A stretch of DNA of 8,376 bases from Candidatus Aminicenantota bacterium (GCA_016926925.1 JAFGNQ010000466.1:1-8376); one strand, 5' to 3'; positions 1 to 7,392 are shown, counted from the first letter of the stretch. A program made the numbers and translations. The notes: generated by a model from the letters alone, not told the origin.

Positions 1-789
1 ATGCACGTGTTGGGACGTGATATTTTCCTTCTCCATCCGAACGGGGAAATTTCAATTTATTCATTTGAAAAGAATGAAAGAATCCGCATCGGAGCAACGG
101 ATTCTCCGGCACTGGTATTGAAATCATTATCACGAGACAAGATCATTTCAGGTCATATCGACGGGAAAATTCGTATATGGGATTTTGCATCAAAGACCAT
201 CCGGATTCTGGGGGGGCACTCACAACCCGTAATTTCCCTAACTGCGGATTACCAGGGACGAATTTACTCGGGCGGTCTGGATCGCAGCCTGAAACAATGG
301 GACTTCGATAGAAACCGGGTTAACGTTGCAGAGGAAACCGGAGAAACGGCATACCATCTCAGACTCTATCCCCGTGGAAAAATCTTGGCGGCATCATCAA
401 AGGATTTGAAAGGGTGTGCCTCGGCGGCACAAACAAACCTGATCAGGATCCTGGACTTTGAGGATGGCCGATGCCGTACGATTCCATCTCCTTCGGAAAG
501 AGCCTTCACCAGCATAAACGTCTACTTTGACGGCCGGATTATCGCCACCCTGGCTGCGACACAAAAAGAGGCTGAAAAAGAAAGGGATCTCGTGATCATT
601 TCGCCTGGCGAAGACCGGACAGAATTCCACATACTGGCAGGTCACAGCAAGGAAACGAAGGACTCCCTGGTCATGGGTCCCAAGATCATTACCTGCGGGA
701 GTGAGGATTCTTTGCACCACAGTCTTCGCGTGTGGGGAACGGAATTTTTCGTAAGAATGGAATCGGGCAAACTCACGCTTCAGGGCTGA
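1..789 (+). CDS. WD40 repeat beta-propeller protein, probably 5'-truncated
   Basis: The translation carries WD40-type repeats. Clear blade ends are an IRIWDF motif (W60-D61), a GGH dipeptide region (72-73) followed by a LKQWDF motif (W100-D101), a degenerate LIRILDF around residue 150, an AGH near 217 and an LRVW close to the C terminus. Spacing of about 40 residues between W60 and W100 fits one blade. Such propellers are protein-interaction platforms, and no enzymatic motif is visible. At 262 residues it covers only about five or six blades, fewer than the usual seven, and the reading frame is open from base 1. The gene therefore probably begins upstream, perhaps with another domain, and the ATG at base 1 may be internal. 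No ribosome binding site can be judged. It is followed by a 155-base gap with no clear terminator. The family call is fairly secure; the function is unknown. Confidence 0.75.
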   Translation: MHVLGRDIFLLHPNGEISIYSFEKNERIRIGATDSPALVLKSLSRDKIISGHIDGKIRIWDFASKTIRILGGHSQPVISLTADYQGRIYSGGLDRSLKQWDFDRNRVNVAEETGETAYHLRLYPRGKILAASSKDLKGCASAAQTNLIRILDFEDGRCRTIPSPSERAFTSINVYFDGRIIATLAATQKEAEKERDLVIISPGEDRTEFHILAGHSKETKDSLVMGPKIITCGSEDSLHHSLRVWGTEFFVRMESGKLTLQG

Positions 790-894
790 TTATCCAGATT
801 TTTTTGTCGAATTTCTCTGAGTCTTGCACTCGCTTTCCTTCCTTAATTCATTCGCCCAATCACGGAAATACAGATACTAATTTTATGACGCACA

Positions 895-923
895 TGAATT
901 TTTAATGCAAATTGTGGTAGAAT
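895..923 (+). promoter_or_regulatory. Possible extended -10 promoter for the double-receiver regulator
   Basis: TAGAAT at 918-923 matches the sigma-70 -10 consensus at five of six bases and is preceded by TG one base upstream (915-916), forming an extended -10 element. The -35 position (895-900, TGAATT) is poor, as expected for extended -10 promoters. Transcription would begin near 930, immediately before the AGGAGG at 931-936, giving a leader of only about 15 bases. This is pattern matching only. Confidence 0.3.
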
Positions 924-930
924 TGCGGGC

Positions 931-936
931 AGGAGG
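931..936 (+). promoter_or_regulatory. Ribosome binding site fixing a TTG start
   Basis: A perfect AGGAGG lies eight bases before the TTG at 945. The first in-frame ATG (957) is 20 bases away, which is too far for normal initiation. The spacing therefore favours the TTG start of the response regulator. Confidence 0.75.
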
Positions 937-944
937 ACAGTCAC

Positions 945-1709
945 TTGGCAAAAACTATGTCCAAGGAACGAATCTTGATAATTGACGACGACCCCGTATT
1001 TATCCGGCTGCTTCAGGCCGACCTTCGAGTTGCCGGTTACGAGGTTTTTACGGCCAAGGACGGTTACAAGGGCATTCAGATGGCTAGGAGTGAACGTCCC
1101 GACCTCATCATCATGGACATCATGATGCCCGGTATGGATGGCCACAAAACGAGCGAGATAATCAAAAAAGCCCATCTCACGGCCAGCATTCCCATCATCT
1201 ACGTCACGGCCAAAGACGGCCTCTTGGATGAGGAGCTGGCCATGGAGTTGGGCGCCGAGTTTTTTATAAAAAAACCCTACGAACCCAATGTGCTCTTGCC
1301 CATAATAAAGAGGACCCTGAGAATAAAAGAGCAAAGGGCTCAGAGAAAAGACCGGATTCTCGTGATCGAAAGCGACCTCAATATCATCGATGAGATCAAA
1401 AGCCGGCTTAAGCAACGAGGATTCAGAGTCGACAGCTCACTGAGTATGAAAGAGGGGTTGGATAAGGCGAGATCATCGGATCCGAACCTTATACTGCTGG
1501 ATGGAGCTCTTTCCAGAAGTGAGCAACATGCCCATTTTAAAGTGATGAAACAGGATGAACACCTCGGACGAACGCCCGTCATCGTCTTTACCCGTGAATC
1601 CGATTCCGGAACCATCATGTCGGAGATGACCCAAGCGACACGCTTTCTGCTGAAGCCGATCAATCATTTGCAACTCATGACAAATATCGAGGACATCCTT
1701 GAAAAATGA
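945..1709 (+). CDS. Tandem double-receiver (REC-REC) response regulator
   Basis: Two CheY-like receiver domains fill the 254-residue protein, with no DNA-binding, GGDEF or other output domain. REC1 (about 8-127) is complete: acidic pair D14-D15, phosphoacceptor D58 in a MDIMMPGMDG motif, T88, and K110 before P111. REC2 (about 136-254) keeps the phosphoacceptor position D186, T216 and K237-P238. Its acidic pocket is altered (E142-S143 in place of DD), and the usual MPxMDG after the phospho-site is replaced by GALSR, so its phosphorylation chemistry may be weakened. A charged linker (about 122-136) joins them. REC-only proteins act by protein contact or as phosphorelay intermediates. The start is TTG at 945, supported by AGGAGG at 931-936; ATG 957 is the alternative. 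The nearest plausible kinase in the window is the hybrid kinase at 3532. The partner is inference. Confidence 0.9.
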   Translation: MAKTMSKERILIIDDDPVFIRLLQADLRVAGYEVFTAKDGYKGIQMARSERPDLIIMDIMMPGMDGHKTSEIIKKAHLTASIPIIYVTAKDGLLDEELAMELGAEFFIKKPYEPNVLLPIIKRTLRIKEQRAQRKDRILVIESDLNIIDEIKSRLKQRGFRVDSSLSMKEGLDKARSSDPNLILLDGALSRSEQHAHFKVMKQDEHLGRTPVIVFTRESDSGTIMSEMTQATRFLLKPINHLQLMTNIEDILEK

Positions 1710-1847
1710 GCTCGGCATTTATCATCAGGCACATAAATAATGGCTCGCGGAGCTCTAGGCCGGAAGTTCAAACCCGGAAGGGGAGGAATCTCATCCGTTG
1801 TTCCTTCAGGCAAATCCATACCAATTTCTTTTTGAATCGAGAAAAAC

Positions 1848-2321
1848 ATGGAAATTAAAAAAGTCAACACTGCCAAAAAGGAGGAAGAACAAGAAAGGGA
1901 GAGAGAAATCGAGGCCAAAAGGATGGCCTCTCAAGGTAAAATCAAAAAGCCTAAACCCGGGACCGAGGTCAAGAAAGGCATCCCAAAAACTAGGCTTATC
2001 TTCTACCTCTCGACGCTCGCCGTCCTCATCCTGGCAAGCGCCGCCTACAATTTTTTCCAATACCGAAGCGCCACCCAACCGCATCCGCCCGAAAAAGAGA
2101 TTCAAGCAGAGGATAAATCCTATGAATTTTACGAACTCTGCTCGGATATCGAAATTTACCGGGACGAATTCGGTGAATATCCGACATTCATCAAAGATCT
2201 CGTTTATTCGGATAACCTGGATTACACACGCCGGCAAGACGATTCCTTTGTTCTTAAGTACCATGATGAACATATCGATCTCTCATATGACTCAAAAAAA
2301 GACAGATCGAAAATCGAGTGA
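1848..2321 (+). CDS. Single-pass membrane protein with pseudopilin-like outer segment
   Basis: I do not recognise a named family. The 157-residue protein has a highly charged Lys/Glu-rich N-terminal segment (1-48, probably cytoplasmic and partly helical), one hydrophobic helix (about 50-70) and an acidic C-terminal part (about 75-157). By the positive-inside rule the C-terminal part should be periplasmic. It contains YRDEFGEYP at 104-112, a Y-x4-G-x-Y-P pattern typical of type II secretion/type IV pilin ectodomains, where it follows the long helix. There is no prepilin peptidase site before the membrane helix, so this is not a standard pilin. The ATG at 1848 has only a weak purine stretch upstream. 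A pseudopilin gene begins 15 bases after the stop, so the two are very likely co-transcribed. A longer same-strand frame (from TTG 1798) covers the same DNA but encodes implausible Lys/Arg/Ser-rich sequence. Confidence 0.7.
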   Translation: MEIKKVNTAKKEEEQEREREIEAKRMASQGKIKKPKPGTEVKKGIPKTRLIFYLSTLAVLILASAAYNFFQYRSATQPHPPEKEIQAEDKSYEFYELCSDIEIYRDEFGEYPTFIKDLVYSDNLDYTRRQDDSFVLKYHDEHIDLSYDSKKDRSKIE

Positions 2322-2336
2322 AGGGAAGCCTCTCAA

Positions 2337-2822
2337 ATGAAAAAGATAACGACAATACATAAACGGCAAGGATTCACTCTCATAGAAGTTCTCATCGTCA
2401 TCGCCATAATCGGCCTATTGGCAACTTTTTCCATCCCTCATTTGATGCAGGCTCATAATAAAGGGAAAGCAGCCAAAATCGTGACAGACCTGAGGGCTAT
2501 CCGGAATGCGGCCTTGAATTACAACATCAGCCGGGGCCAATGGCCCAGAAGCAGAACCTGGGGGCGGATACCTCCTGAATTTGTTTCCTACCTGCCTCCC
2601 AGTGCATCATTCGATCTGCCGTCATGGGATTTGAGTTATGCCTATTCGAACTATGCCAGCAAATCCGCCCAATGGATAGGCGATAAAGGATACACGGTTA
2701 TTTTAAGGGCGCGAGTCTACAACATTATGCTCGCCAATGCCATCCGGAAACTGGCTCCGAGCCTCTTCAGCGTAGTGAGTGTCAATCGCACACGCGGTAT
2801 GTTCACCATAATTCTGGAGTAG
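2337..2822 (+). CDS. Type II secretion/type IV pilin-like pseudopilin
   Basis: The N terminus is a class III (prepilin) signal: a short basic leader ending RQG at residue 12, then F13-T-L-I-E17. Prepilin peptidase would cut after G12 and N-methylate F13, and E17 is the conserved Glu at mature position 5. Hydrophobic helix residues 13-34 end in the conserved proline P34 and form the assembly core in the inner membrane. The ectodomain has YNISRGQWP at 62-70, the usual GspG/PilE-like Y-x4-G-x-[YW]-P motif, and ends with a beta-strand-like MFTIILE. At 161 residues the size is normal for a minor or major pseudopilin. No GspD, GspE, GspF or PilD gene lies in the window, so any assembly machinery would have to be elsewhere. 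The C-terminal half does not show the canonical calcium-binding end of GspG, so I give no symbol. A weak purine-rich stretch (AAGGGA) precedes the ATG. Confidence 0.9.
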   Translation: MKKITTIHKRQGFTLIEVLIVIAIIGLLATFSIPHLMQAHNKGKAAKIVTDLRAIRNAALNYNISRGQWPRSRTWGRIPPEFVSYLPPSASFDLPSWDLSYAYSNYASKSAQWIGDKGYTVILRARVYNIMLANAIRKLAPSLFSVVSVNRTRGMFTIILE

Positions 2823-2923
2823 CGCCAGTCGTACGGCAATACCGCTTCGCCAGGCACCAACCAATCCCGAATTTGCGGAGGCATAGATTCAGGAATATTC
2901 GGTACCGATGGGCAGGGCCCCAA

Positions 2924-3301
2924 TTATCCCGAAGTCGGCAATATTCCCTTGATCAGTTCCAAGAGCTTCGGGACGTCAATAGGCTTATTGACGAAATAAT
3001 CCGCATCCGCATGTTCGATATCCCGTCTGAATGTCGAGAATTGATAGACAGCGGACATGAGGATGATCTTTGTGCCGTGCAAGAGCTCATTATCTCTTAT
3101 TCTCTTGCATACTTCGACTCCATGGAGCTTGGGAATCAGCATGTCGATGATGGCGATAGCCGGACTCGTGGTCTGTATGAGGTCGAGTCCCTTCATTCCA
3201 TCCACAGCCGTCAAAACTTCGAAACCGGCGTCTGATATGGTTTTTTCCAGCAACCTTAGAGTAACCTGGTCGTCATCAACAATGATAATCCTATGGGCCA
3301 T
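2924..3301 (-). CDS. Single-domain (CheY-like) response regulator
   Basis: A lone receiver domain makes up the whole protein, with no output domain. Counting from the upstream ATG at 3313, the phosphorylation site residues are all present: acidic residues D13-D14 in an IIIVDDDQ strand, phosphoacceptor D57 in IIDMLIPKLHG, S87 in place of the common Thr, and K110 before P111. I prefer the ATG at 3301 (residue 5 of the longer form, 125 residues). The bases just before it, complementary to 3306-3311, read GGGAGG and act as its ribosome binding site, whereas the ATG at 3313 has none. The gene is divergent from the hybrid histidine kinase and convergent with the pseudopilin. Receiver-only proteins either bind target proteins or shuttle phosphate. 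Because the kinase lacks an HPt domain, direct partnership is only a contextual inference. Confidence 0.92.
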   Translation of the reverse strand: MAHRIIIVDDDQVTLRLLEKTISDAGFEVLTAVDGMKGLDLIQTTSPAIAIIDMLIPKLHGVEVCKRIRDNELLHGTKIILMSAVYQFSTFRRDIEHADADYFVNKPIDVPKLLELIKGILPTSG

Positions 3302-3321
3302 TTTTCCTCCCATTCGCTTAA

Positions 3322-3350
3322 AGGATAAAGGAATCGTCCCGCGGATGCAA
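3322..3350 (-). promoter_or_regulatory. Weak candidate promoter for the single-receiver regulator
   Basis: On the minus strand, TTGCAT (3350-3345) and TATCCT (3327-3322) are separated by 17 bases. Matches to consensus are three and four of six. Transcription would start near 3315, leaving a short leader that carries the GGGAGG before the ATG at 3301. The support is weak. Confidence 0.2.
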
Positions 3351-3408
3351 ATATTATTGTTCCGATGAAAATGAAGCGGAATCAGAAAGTTATCAGACCT
3401 CCGTCAAC

Positions 3409-3437
3409 TTGACATATCCTCTCTTATTGAATAGAGT
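3409..3437 (+). promoter_or_regulatory. Sigma-70-type promoter for the hybrid kinase operon
   Basis: A perfect -35 hexamer TTGACA (3409-3414) is followed after 17 bases by TAGAGT (3432-3437), which matches the -10 consensus at four of six. Transcription would start near 3444, giving a leader of about 88 bases before the kinase ATG at 3532. The -35 overlaps an 11-base palindrome, GTCAACTTGAC (3403-3413), a possible operator site. The 218-base gap here separates two divergent genes. Confidence 0.55.
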
Positions 3438-3531
3438 TAAGAAAATATTTTCTGGGAAATACGATTATTATCCGACTGAATAAGAAGACAAACTCTCACA
3501 CGGCATTTCACATGAATCAAAGGATGCAGCA

Positions 3532-5451
3532 ATGACAGGAACGCAGACCGATATCGTTGCCGGCGCTCTTATTTTTTTGGGTGCCGGAATCATGCTCCTC
3601 TCGATTCTGGCCACGAAAAAACTCCTGACCGCCATCAAGGAGAGCAAATACACCCCCGACTGGAAGAGACTCTATCTCCTCATGGCATTTTTTCTGCTCG
3701 GGTATGTAGGGACGGCCCTGCTCGTGCTGACGGGTCGAGTCGGTCTCGTAGGGATTCTTTCGGGAATCATATTTTTATTCGGAGCGCTTTTCGTTTACAT
3801 CGTCGTCCGCACCGGTCGCCTCACGATCGAAGACATCGGCAGGGCTACCACAAACAGCCGGGATGCCGAAGCAGCCAGCCAGGCAAAGAGTGAGTTTCTG
3901 GCACGGATGAGCCACGAGATCCGCACCCCCCTGAACGGAGTGATAGGCATGGCCGGACTGCTGTGCGACACTAAGTTGTCTGATGAACAAAAAGAATACA
4001 GCGAAGCCATCCGAAGGTCGGCTCACATCCTTCTCGATCTTATCAACGATATTCTCGATTTTTCAAAAATCGAAGCCGGTAAACTGGATCTGGAGATAAT
4101 CGACTTCGATTTCAGGATTGCACTCGAGGAAGTGACGGACATATTTATGTTTACGGCCCAAGAAAAAGGATTGGAGCTCGCTTTCCTCGTGCATCATGAG
4201 ATTCCTTCGCTCCTCAAAGGGGATCCGGGACGACTTCGGCAGGTCCTGACAAACCTTGTGGGAAACGCCCTCAAATTCACCAATGCCGGCAATGTTACGA
4301 TAGACGCCGTCCTTGACTGGGAAACGGACACAAAAGCCTCGGTCAGATTCAGCGTTAAAGACACGGGGATCGGAATTCCAAAAGCCAGGCAAAGGATGAT
4401 CTTCGACAGCTTTACTCAGGCTCACAGCTCTACCGTGCGGCTGTACGGGGGTTCGGGACTGGGTCTGGCCATATCCAAACAACTGGTGGAGATGATGGGC
4501 GGACGCATCGGCGTCACGAGCGAAGTCGGAAAGGGAAGCACTTTCTGGTTTACCGCTGTTTTTGATAAGCAGCTTCAAATCCTCCCGGCCCCACCTGCAT
4601 TATCTTTTGATATACAGGGTTTGCAAATCCTTATCGTAGACGACAATGCCTTGAACCGGCGTATACTGGACGAACAACTGCAGTTTTGGGGATTGAAACC
4701 AACTCTGGCCGAGAGCGGAAACCAAGCCCTGGAGAGGCTTCGCAATGCAGAGCAGACCGGCCATCCATTCGCTCTAGCTATAATCGATATGCAAATGCCT
4801 GATATGCGGGGGGATGAACTCGCAAAAATCATCGCAAAAGATCACGCCTTCAAAAACACAAAACTTGTCATGCTCACTTCTGTCGGAGAGCGGGGAGACG
4901 CGAAGAAAATGGCCGAAATCGGCTTTTCGGCTTATCTCACCAAGCCCGTACGCACATCTCAGCTCAAAGATGCCCTGCTCGAAGTGATGGGGAAGGATGC
5001 ACAACATCCTGTCAAATCACGACCGCCACACATTGTAACCCGATACTCCGTCAAAGAAGGGAAGAAACAAAGGACTCGGATCCTCCTTGCAGAAGACAAC
5101 ACAATCAACAGAAAACTGGCGCTGCGCATCCTGGAGAAAGCCGGGTACAGAGCAGACTCGGCAGCCAATGGAAAGGAAGCACTCAAATCCGTTGAGCAGA
5201 TTTCCTACGATCTCATACTCATGGATGTAGAAATGCCGGAGATGAACGGACTGGAGGCCACTGCCGCCATCCGGAAAAATGAAGAAGGGCAAGAAAGCCA
5301 CATTCCCATCATCGCCATGACGGCTCACGCCCTCAAGGGAGACAAAGACCGTTTTCTCGAAGCCGGAATGGACGACTATATCGAGAAACCCATTCAACCC
5401 GAGAAAATGATTGAAACCATAGAAAAGTGGTTGAAAGAATCGGACCGCTAA
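3532..5451 (+). CDS. Membrane hybrid histidine kinase (HisKA-HATPase-REC-REC)
   Basis: This 639-residue sensor kinase has three hydrophobic helices (about 8-27, 48-66, 70-92) with no sizeable periplasmic loop, so any stimulus is probably sensed in the membrane or by a partner. The dimerisation/phosphoacceptor helix has [14 protein letters not shown] with H128. The ATP-binding domain shows the N box (N241 and N245), G1 box DTGIG (277-281), F box (F291, F294) and G2 box GGSGLGL (306-312). REC1 (about 364-487) has D370-D371, D419, T449 and K471. REC2 (about 514-635) has E521-D522, D565, T597 and K619. All catalytic residues are present. No HPt domain follows, so onward phosphotransfer needs a separate HPt protein or direct transfer to the neighbouring receiver proteins. 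AGGA at 3521-3524 is seven bases before the ATG. The hydrolase gene starts 18 bases after the stop, suggesting an operon. Confidence 0.95.
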   Translation: MTGTQTDIVAGALIFLGAGIMLLSILATKKLLTAIKESKYTPDWKRLYLLMAFFLLGYVGTALLVLTGRVGLVGILSGIIFLFGALFVYIVVRTGRLTIEDIGRATTNSRDAEAASQAKSEFLARMSHEIRTPLNGVIGMAGLLCDTKLSDEQKEYSEAIRRSAHILLDLINDILDFSKIEAGKLDLEIIDFDFRIALEEVTDIFMFTAQEKGLELAFLVHHEIPSLLKGDPGRLRQVLTNLVGNALKFTNAGNVTIDAVLDWETDTKASVRFSVKDTGIGIPKARQRMIFDSFTQAHSSTVRLYGGSGLGLAISKQLVEMMGGRIGVTSEVGKGSTFWFTAVFDKQLQILPAPPALSFDIQGLQILIVDDNALNRRILDEQLQFWGLKPTLAESGNQALERLRNAEQTGHPFALAIIDMQMPDMRGDELAKIIAKDHAFKNTKLVMLTSVGERGDAKKMAEIGFSAYLTKPVRTSQLKDALLEVMGKDAQHPVKSRPPHIVTRYSVKEGKKQRTRILLAEDNTINRKLALRILEKAGYRADSAANGKEALKSVEQISYDLILMDVEMPEMNGLEATAAIRKNEEGQESHIPIIAMTAHALKGDKDRFLEAGMDDYIEKPIQPEKMIETIEKWLKESDR

Positions 5452-5458
5452 GAAAAAG

Positions 5459-5464
5459 AGGAGG
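5459..5464 (+). promoter_or_regulatory. Strong ribosome binding site for the hydrolase
   Basis: AGGAGG lies five bases before the ATG at 5470 and inside the 18-base gap after the kinase stop codon. This supports independent, efficient translation of the hydrolase from a shared transcript. Confidence 0.7.
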
Positions 5465-5469
5465 ACTCC

Positions 5470-7392
5470 ATGAACGCTGAAAAATCCAAATTCCACTGTC
5501 AAAAACGCTCGATCGGGATAATCTTATTCGCTCTGTGCTGCCTCATCAGTCTAAAGATCTATTCCGGTCAAGACAGTCATGCCACTTATGTTCGAGAAAG
5601 CTATGCAAAATACGAATATTATGTTCCCATGAGAGATGGGGTCAAGCTCTTCACGTCCGTTTATGTCCCGAATGACCGGACGAAAAAATATCCCATATTG
5701 ATGTTCCGGACCCCTTACAGCGTTGCCCCGTACGGGTTGGATCAATACAAGGAGCAGCTCGGCCCCAGCCCGCACTTCGATTACGAAGGCTACATATTCG
5801 TCTTCCAGGATGTCCGGGGACGTATGATGTCGGAGGGGAAATACGTCAACATGACCCCGCATATCCATCAAAAAAAAGACAAAACCTGGATAGATGAAAG
5901 CTCGGACACTTATGACACGATAGAATGGCTTCTGAAAAACATCCCCAACCACAACGGAAAGGTCGGGCAATGGGGAATTTCCTATCCAGGATTCTACACG
6001 GCAGCCGGAATGATCGATTCGCATCCGGCCCTGAAAGCGGTATCTCCCCAGGCTCCGATTGCCGATTGGTTCTGGGACGATTTCCATCATCACGGGGCCT
6101 TCTTTCTCCCCCATGCTTTCAATTTTCTCGCTGTTTTCGGGACGAGCCCTCCCAATCCCACCACGAAATTTCCACCACGGTTCAACCACGGAACACCGGA
6201 TGGCTACCAATTCTTCCTCGAGCTCGGTCCGCTCAAGAACGCCAACGAAAAGTATTTTAAAGGTGAGATCGATTTCTGGAATAAGATCGTCGAACACCCC
6301 GACTATGACGACTTCTGGCAGGCCCGAAACCTTCTTCCTCATCTCAAGAACATCAAGTGCGCCGTTATGACGGTCGGGGGATGGTACGATGCCGAGGACT
6401 TGTACGGGCCTTTGAAAATCTACCGCCACACGGAAAAAAACAATCCGGAGACCTTCAACATCCTGGTCATGGGGCCATGGGCCCACGGGCACTGGAACTT
6501 CACTGAAGGCCAAGCCTTGGGGAACATAGATTTCGGCTTCAAAACATCCGAATATTTCCAGAAAAACATCCAGCTCCCCTTTTTCAACCATTATCTGAAG
6601 GGTGAAGAAGTTCACAATCTCCCCGAGGCGTACGTGTTCGAGACCGGGGCCAACCGTTGGAGGACCTTCGATACCTGGCCGCCACAAGTCGATCGCCGCA
6701 ATCTTTATACGCTTTCAGGAGGCAAACTGGATTTCACCGCACCGGACGCTCCGCAGGAAACCTTCGACGAATACATCAGTGATCCTGACAACCCCGTGCC
6801 CTACACAGAGGAAATCACCACGGGCATGACCCAGGCCTACATGACGGATGACCAGCGCTTTGCGGCCAGGCGCACCGATGTCCTCACCTATCAAACGGAT
6901 GTTCTCAAAGAAGATCTGACTCTGGCCGGTCCCATCCAGGCCGAGCTCTGGGTTTCTACGTCCGGGTCTGCTTCGGATTGGGTCGTCAAGTTGGTCGATG
7001 TCTTCCCAGACGATGTCAGCCAGCAGTTCCCTTGGTTTTTGCCTCCCCAAAAACAGCCGAAAAAAGATATGGGTGGGTACCACATGATGGTGCGCAGCGA
7101 AGTGATTCGAGGGAGATACAGAAACAGTTACCAAAATCCGGAGCCGTTCGAGCCGAACACTGCGACGATGGTCGCTTTAGAACTCCAAGACATACTGCAT
7201 ACATTCAAGCGCGGGCACCGCATACAGATTCAGATCCAGAGTACATGGTTCCCGCTCGTGGACCGCAATCCCCAAAAATATGTACCGAACATCTTTCTGG
7301 CCGATGAAGAAGACTTTATCAAAACCACCCAGAGGGTGTACAGGTTTGCAGACCACCCCACTCATTTCACAGTCGGTGTTCTAAAAAATTAG
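5470..7392 (+). CDS. Exported S15/CocE-family serine hydrolase, alpha-amino-acid ester hydrolase-like
   Basis: This 640-residue alpha/beta hydrolase belongs to the X-Pro dipeptidyl-peptidase/CocE group. The N terminus looks like a Sec signal peptide: basic residues to 13, hydrophobic core 15-28, and a possible cut after SHA (38). The nucleophile is S171 in GQWGISYPG, the acid D307 in GGWYDAEDLYG, and the base H339 in MGPWAHG. Y83 in RTPY and the Y172 backbone fit an oxyanion hole. A helical cap spans roughly 195-290, and a jelly-roll PepX_C-type domain follows from about 395. From family knowledge, alpha-amino-acid ester hydrolases bind the substrate ammonium through an Asp/Glu/Asp carboxylate cluster. 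D203 or D204 (in WDDFHHHGAF), E309 and D310 fit that pattern. Length also matches those enzymes. Substrates could be amino-acyl esters, beta-lactams with alpha-amino side chains, or others. It probably acts in the periplasm or outside. Family call is strong; substrate class is inference. Confidence 0.9.
   Translation: MNAEKSKFHCQKRSIGIILFALCCLISLKIYSGQDSHATYVRESYAKYEYYVPMRDGVKLFTSVYVPNDRTKKYPILMFRTPYSVAPYGLDQYKEQLGPSPHFDYEGYIFVFQDVRGRMMSEGKYVNMTPHIHQKKDKTWIDESSDTYDTIEWLLKNIPNHNGKVGQWGISYPGFYTAAGMIDSHPALKAVSPQAPIADWFWDDFHHHGAFFLPHAFNFLAVFGTSPPNPTTKFPPRFNHGTPDGYQFFLELGPLKNANEKYFKGEIDFWNKIVEHPDYDDFWQARNLLPHLKNIKCAVMTVGGWYDAEDLYGPLKIYRHTEKNNPETFNILVMGPWAHGHWNFTEGQALGNIDFGFKTSEYFQKNIQLPFFNHYLKGEEVHNLPEAYVFETGANRWRTFDTWPPQVDRRNLYTLSGGKLDFTAPDAPQETFDEYISDPDNPVPYTEEITTGMTQAYMTDDQRFAARRTDVLTYQTDVLKEDLTLAGPIQAELWVSTSGSASDWVVKLVDVFPDDVSQQFPWFLPPQKQPKKDMGGYHMMVRSEVIRGRYRNSYQNPEPFEPNTATMVALELQDILHTFKRGHRIQIQIQSTWFPLVDRNPQKYVPNIFLADEEDFIKTTQRVYRFADHPTHFTVGVLKN

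Noticed and set aside
789..812. T-rich run after the WD40 gene, considered as an intrinsic terminator.
   Set aside because: Only a three-base stem can form before the T run, too weak to support a call.
914..930. Possible sigma-54 promoter (GG...TTGC) before the double-receiver gene.
   Set aside because: The GG and GC elements are not separated by the required ten bases, and the site would overlap the ribosome binding site.
1708..1755. Inverted GAGCTC/ATTTAT arms after the double-receiver gene, considered as a terminator.
   Set aside because: The arms pair only in two short blocks separated by unpaired bases (5 extra on one side), the loop is not compact, and no T tract follows.
1798..2340. 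A 180-codon same-strand frame starting at TTG 1798, with GGGGAGG 11 bases upstream (1780-1786), fully overlapping the membrane protein gene.
   Set aside because: Its product is Lys/Arg/Ser/Pro-rich without any domain or membrane segment, whereas the 1848 frame has a clean membrane helix and a pilin-like motif. The upstream purine run is probably chance, or a leader element of the same transcript.
2899..2908. TCGGTACCGA palindrome between the convergent pseudopilin and regulator genes, considered as a bidirectional terminator.
   Set aside because: It has no loop and no flanking T or A tracts, so it cannot form a standard intrinsic terminator; a ten-base palindrome can arise by chance.
5489..5545. 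Possible lipoprotein signal because of C23-C24 in the hydrolase leader.
   Set aside because: The residues before the cysteines (F-A-L) do not fit a lipobox, which needs a small residue at -1; an ordinary Sec signal fits better.
5551..6687. A long (378-codon) minus-strand open frame inside the hydrolase gene.
   Set aside because: It is antisense to a gene with intact catalytic motifs, has no recognisable domain or ribosome binding site, and is explained as a shadow of codon use on the plus strand.
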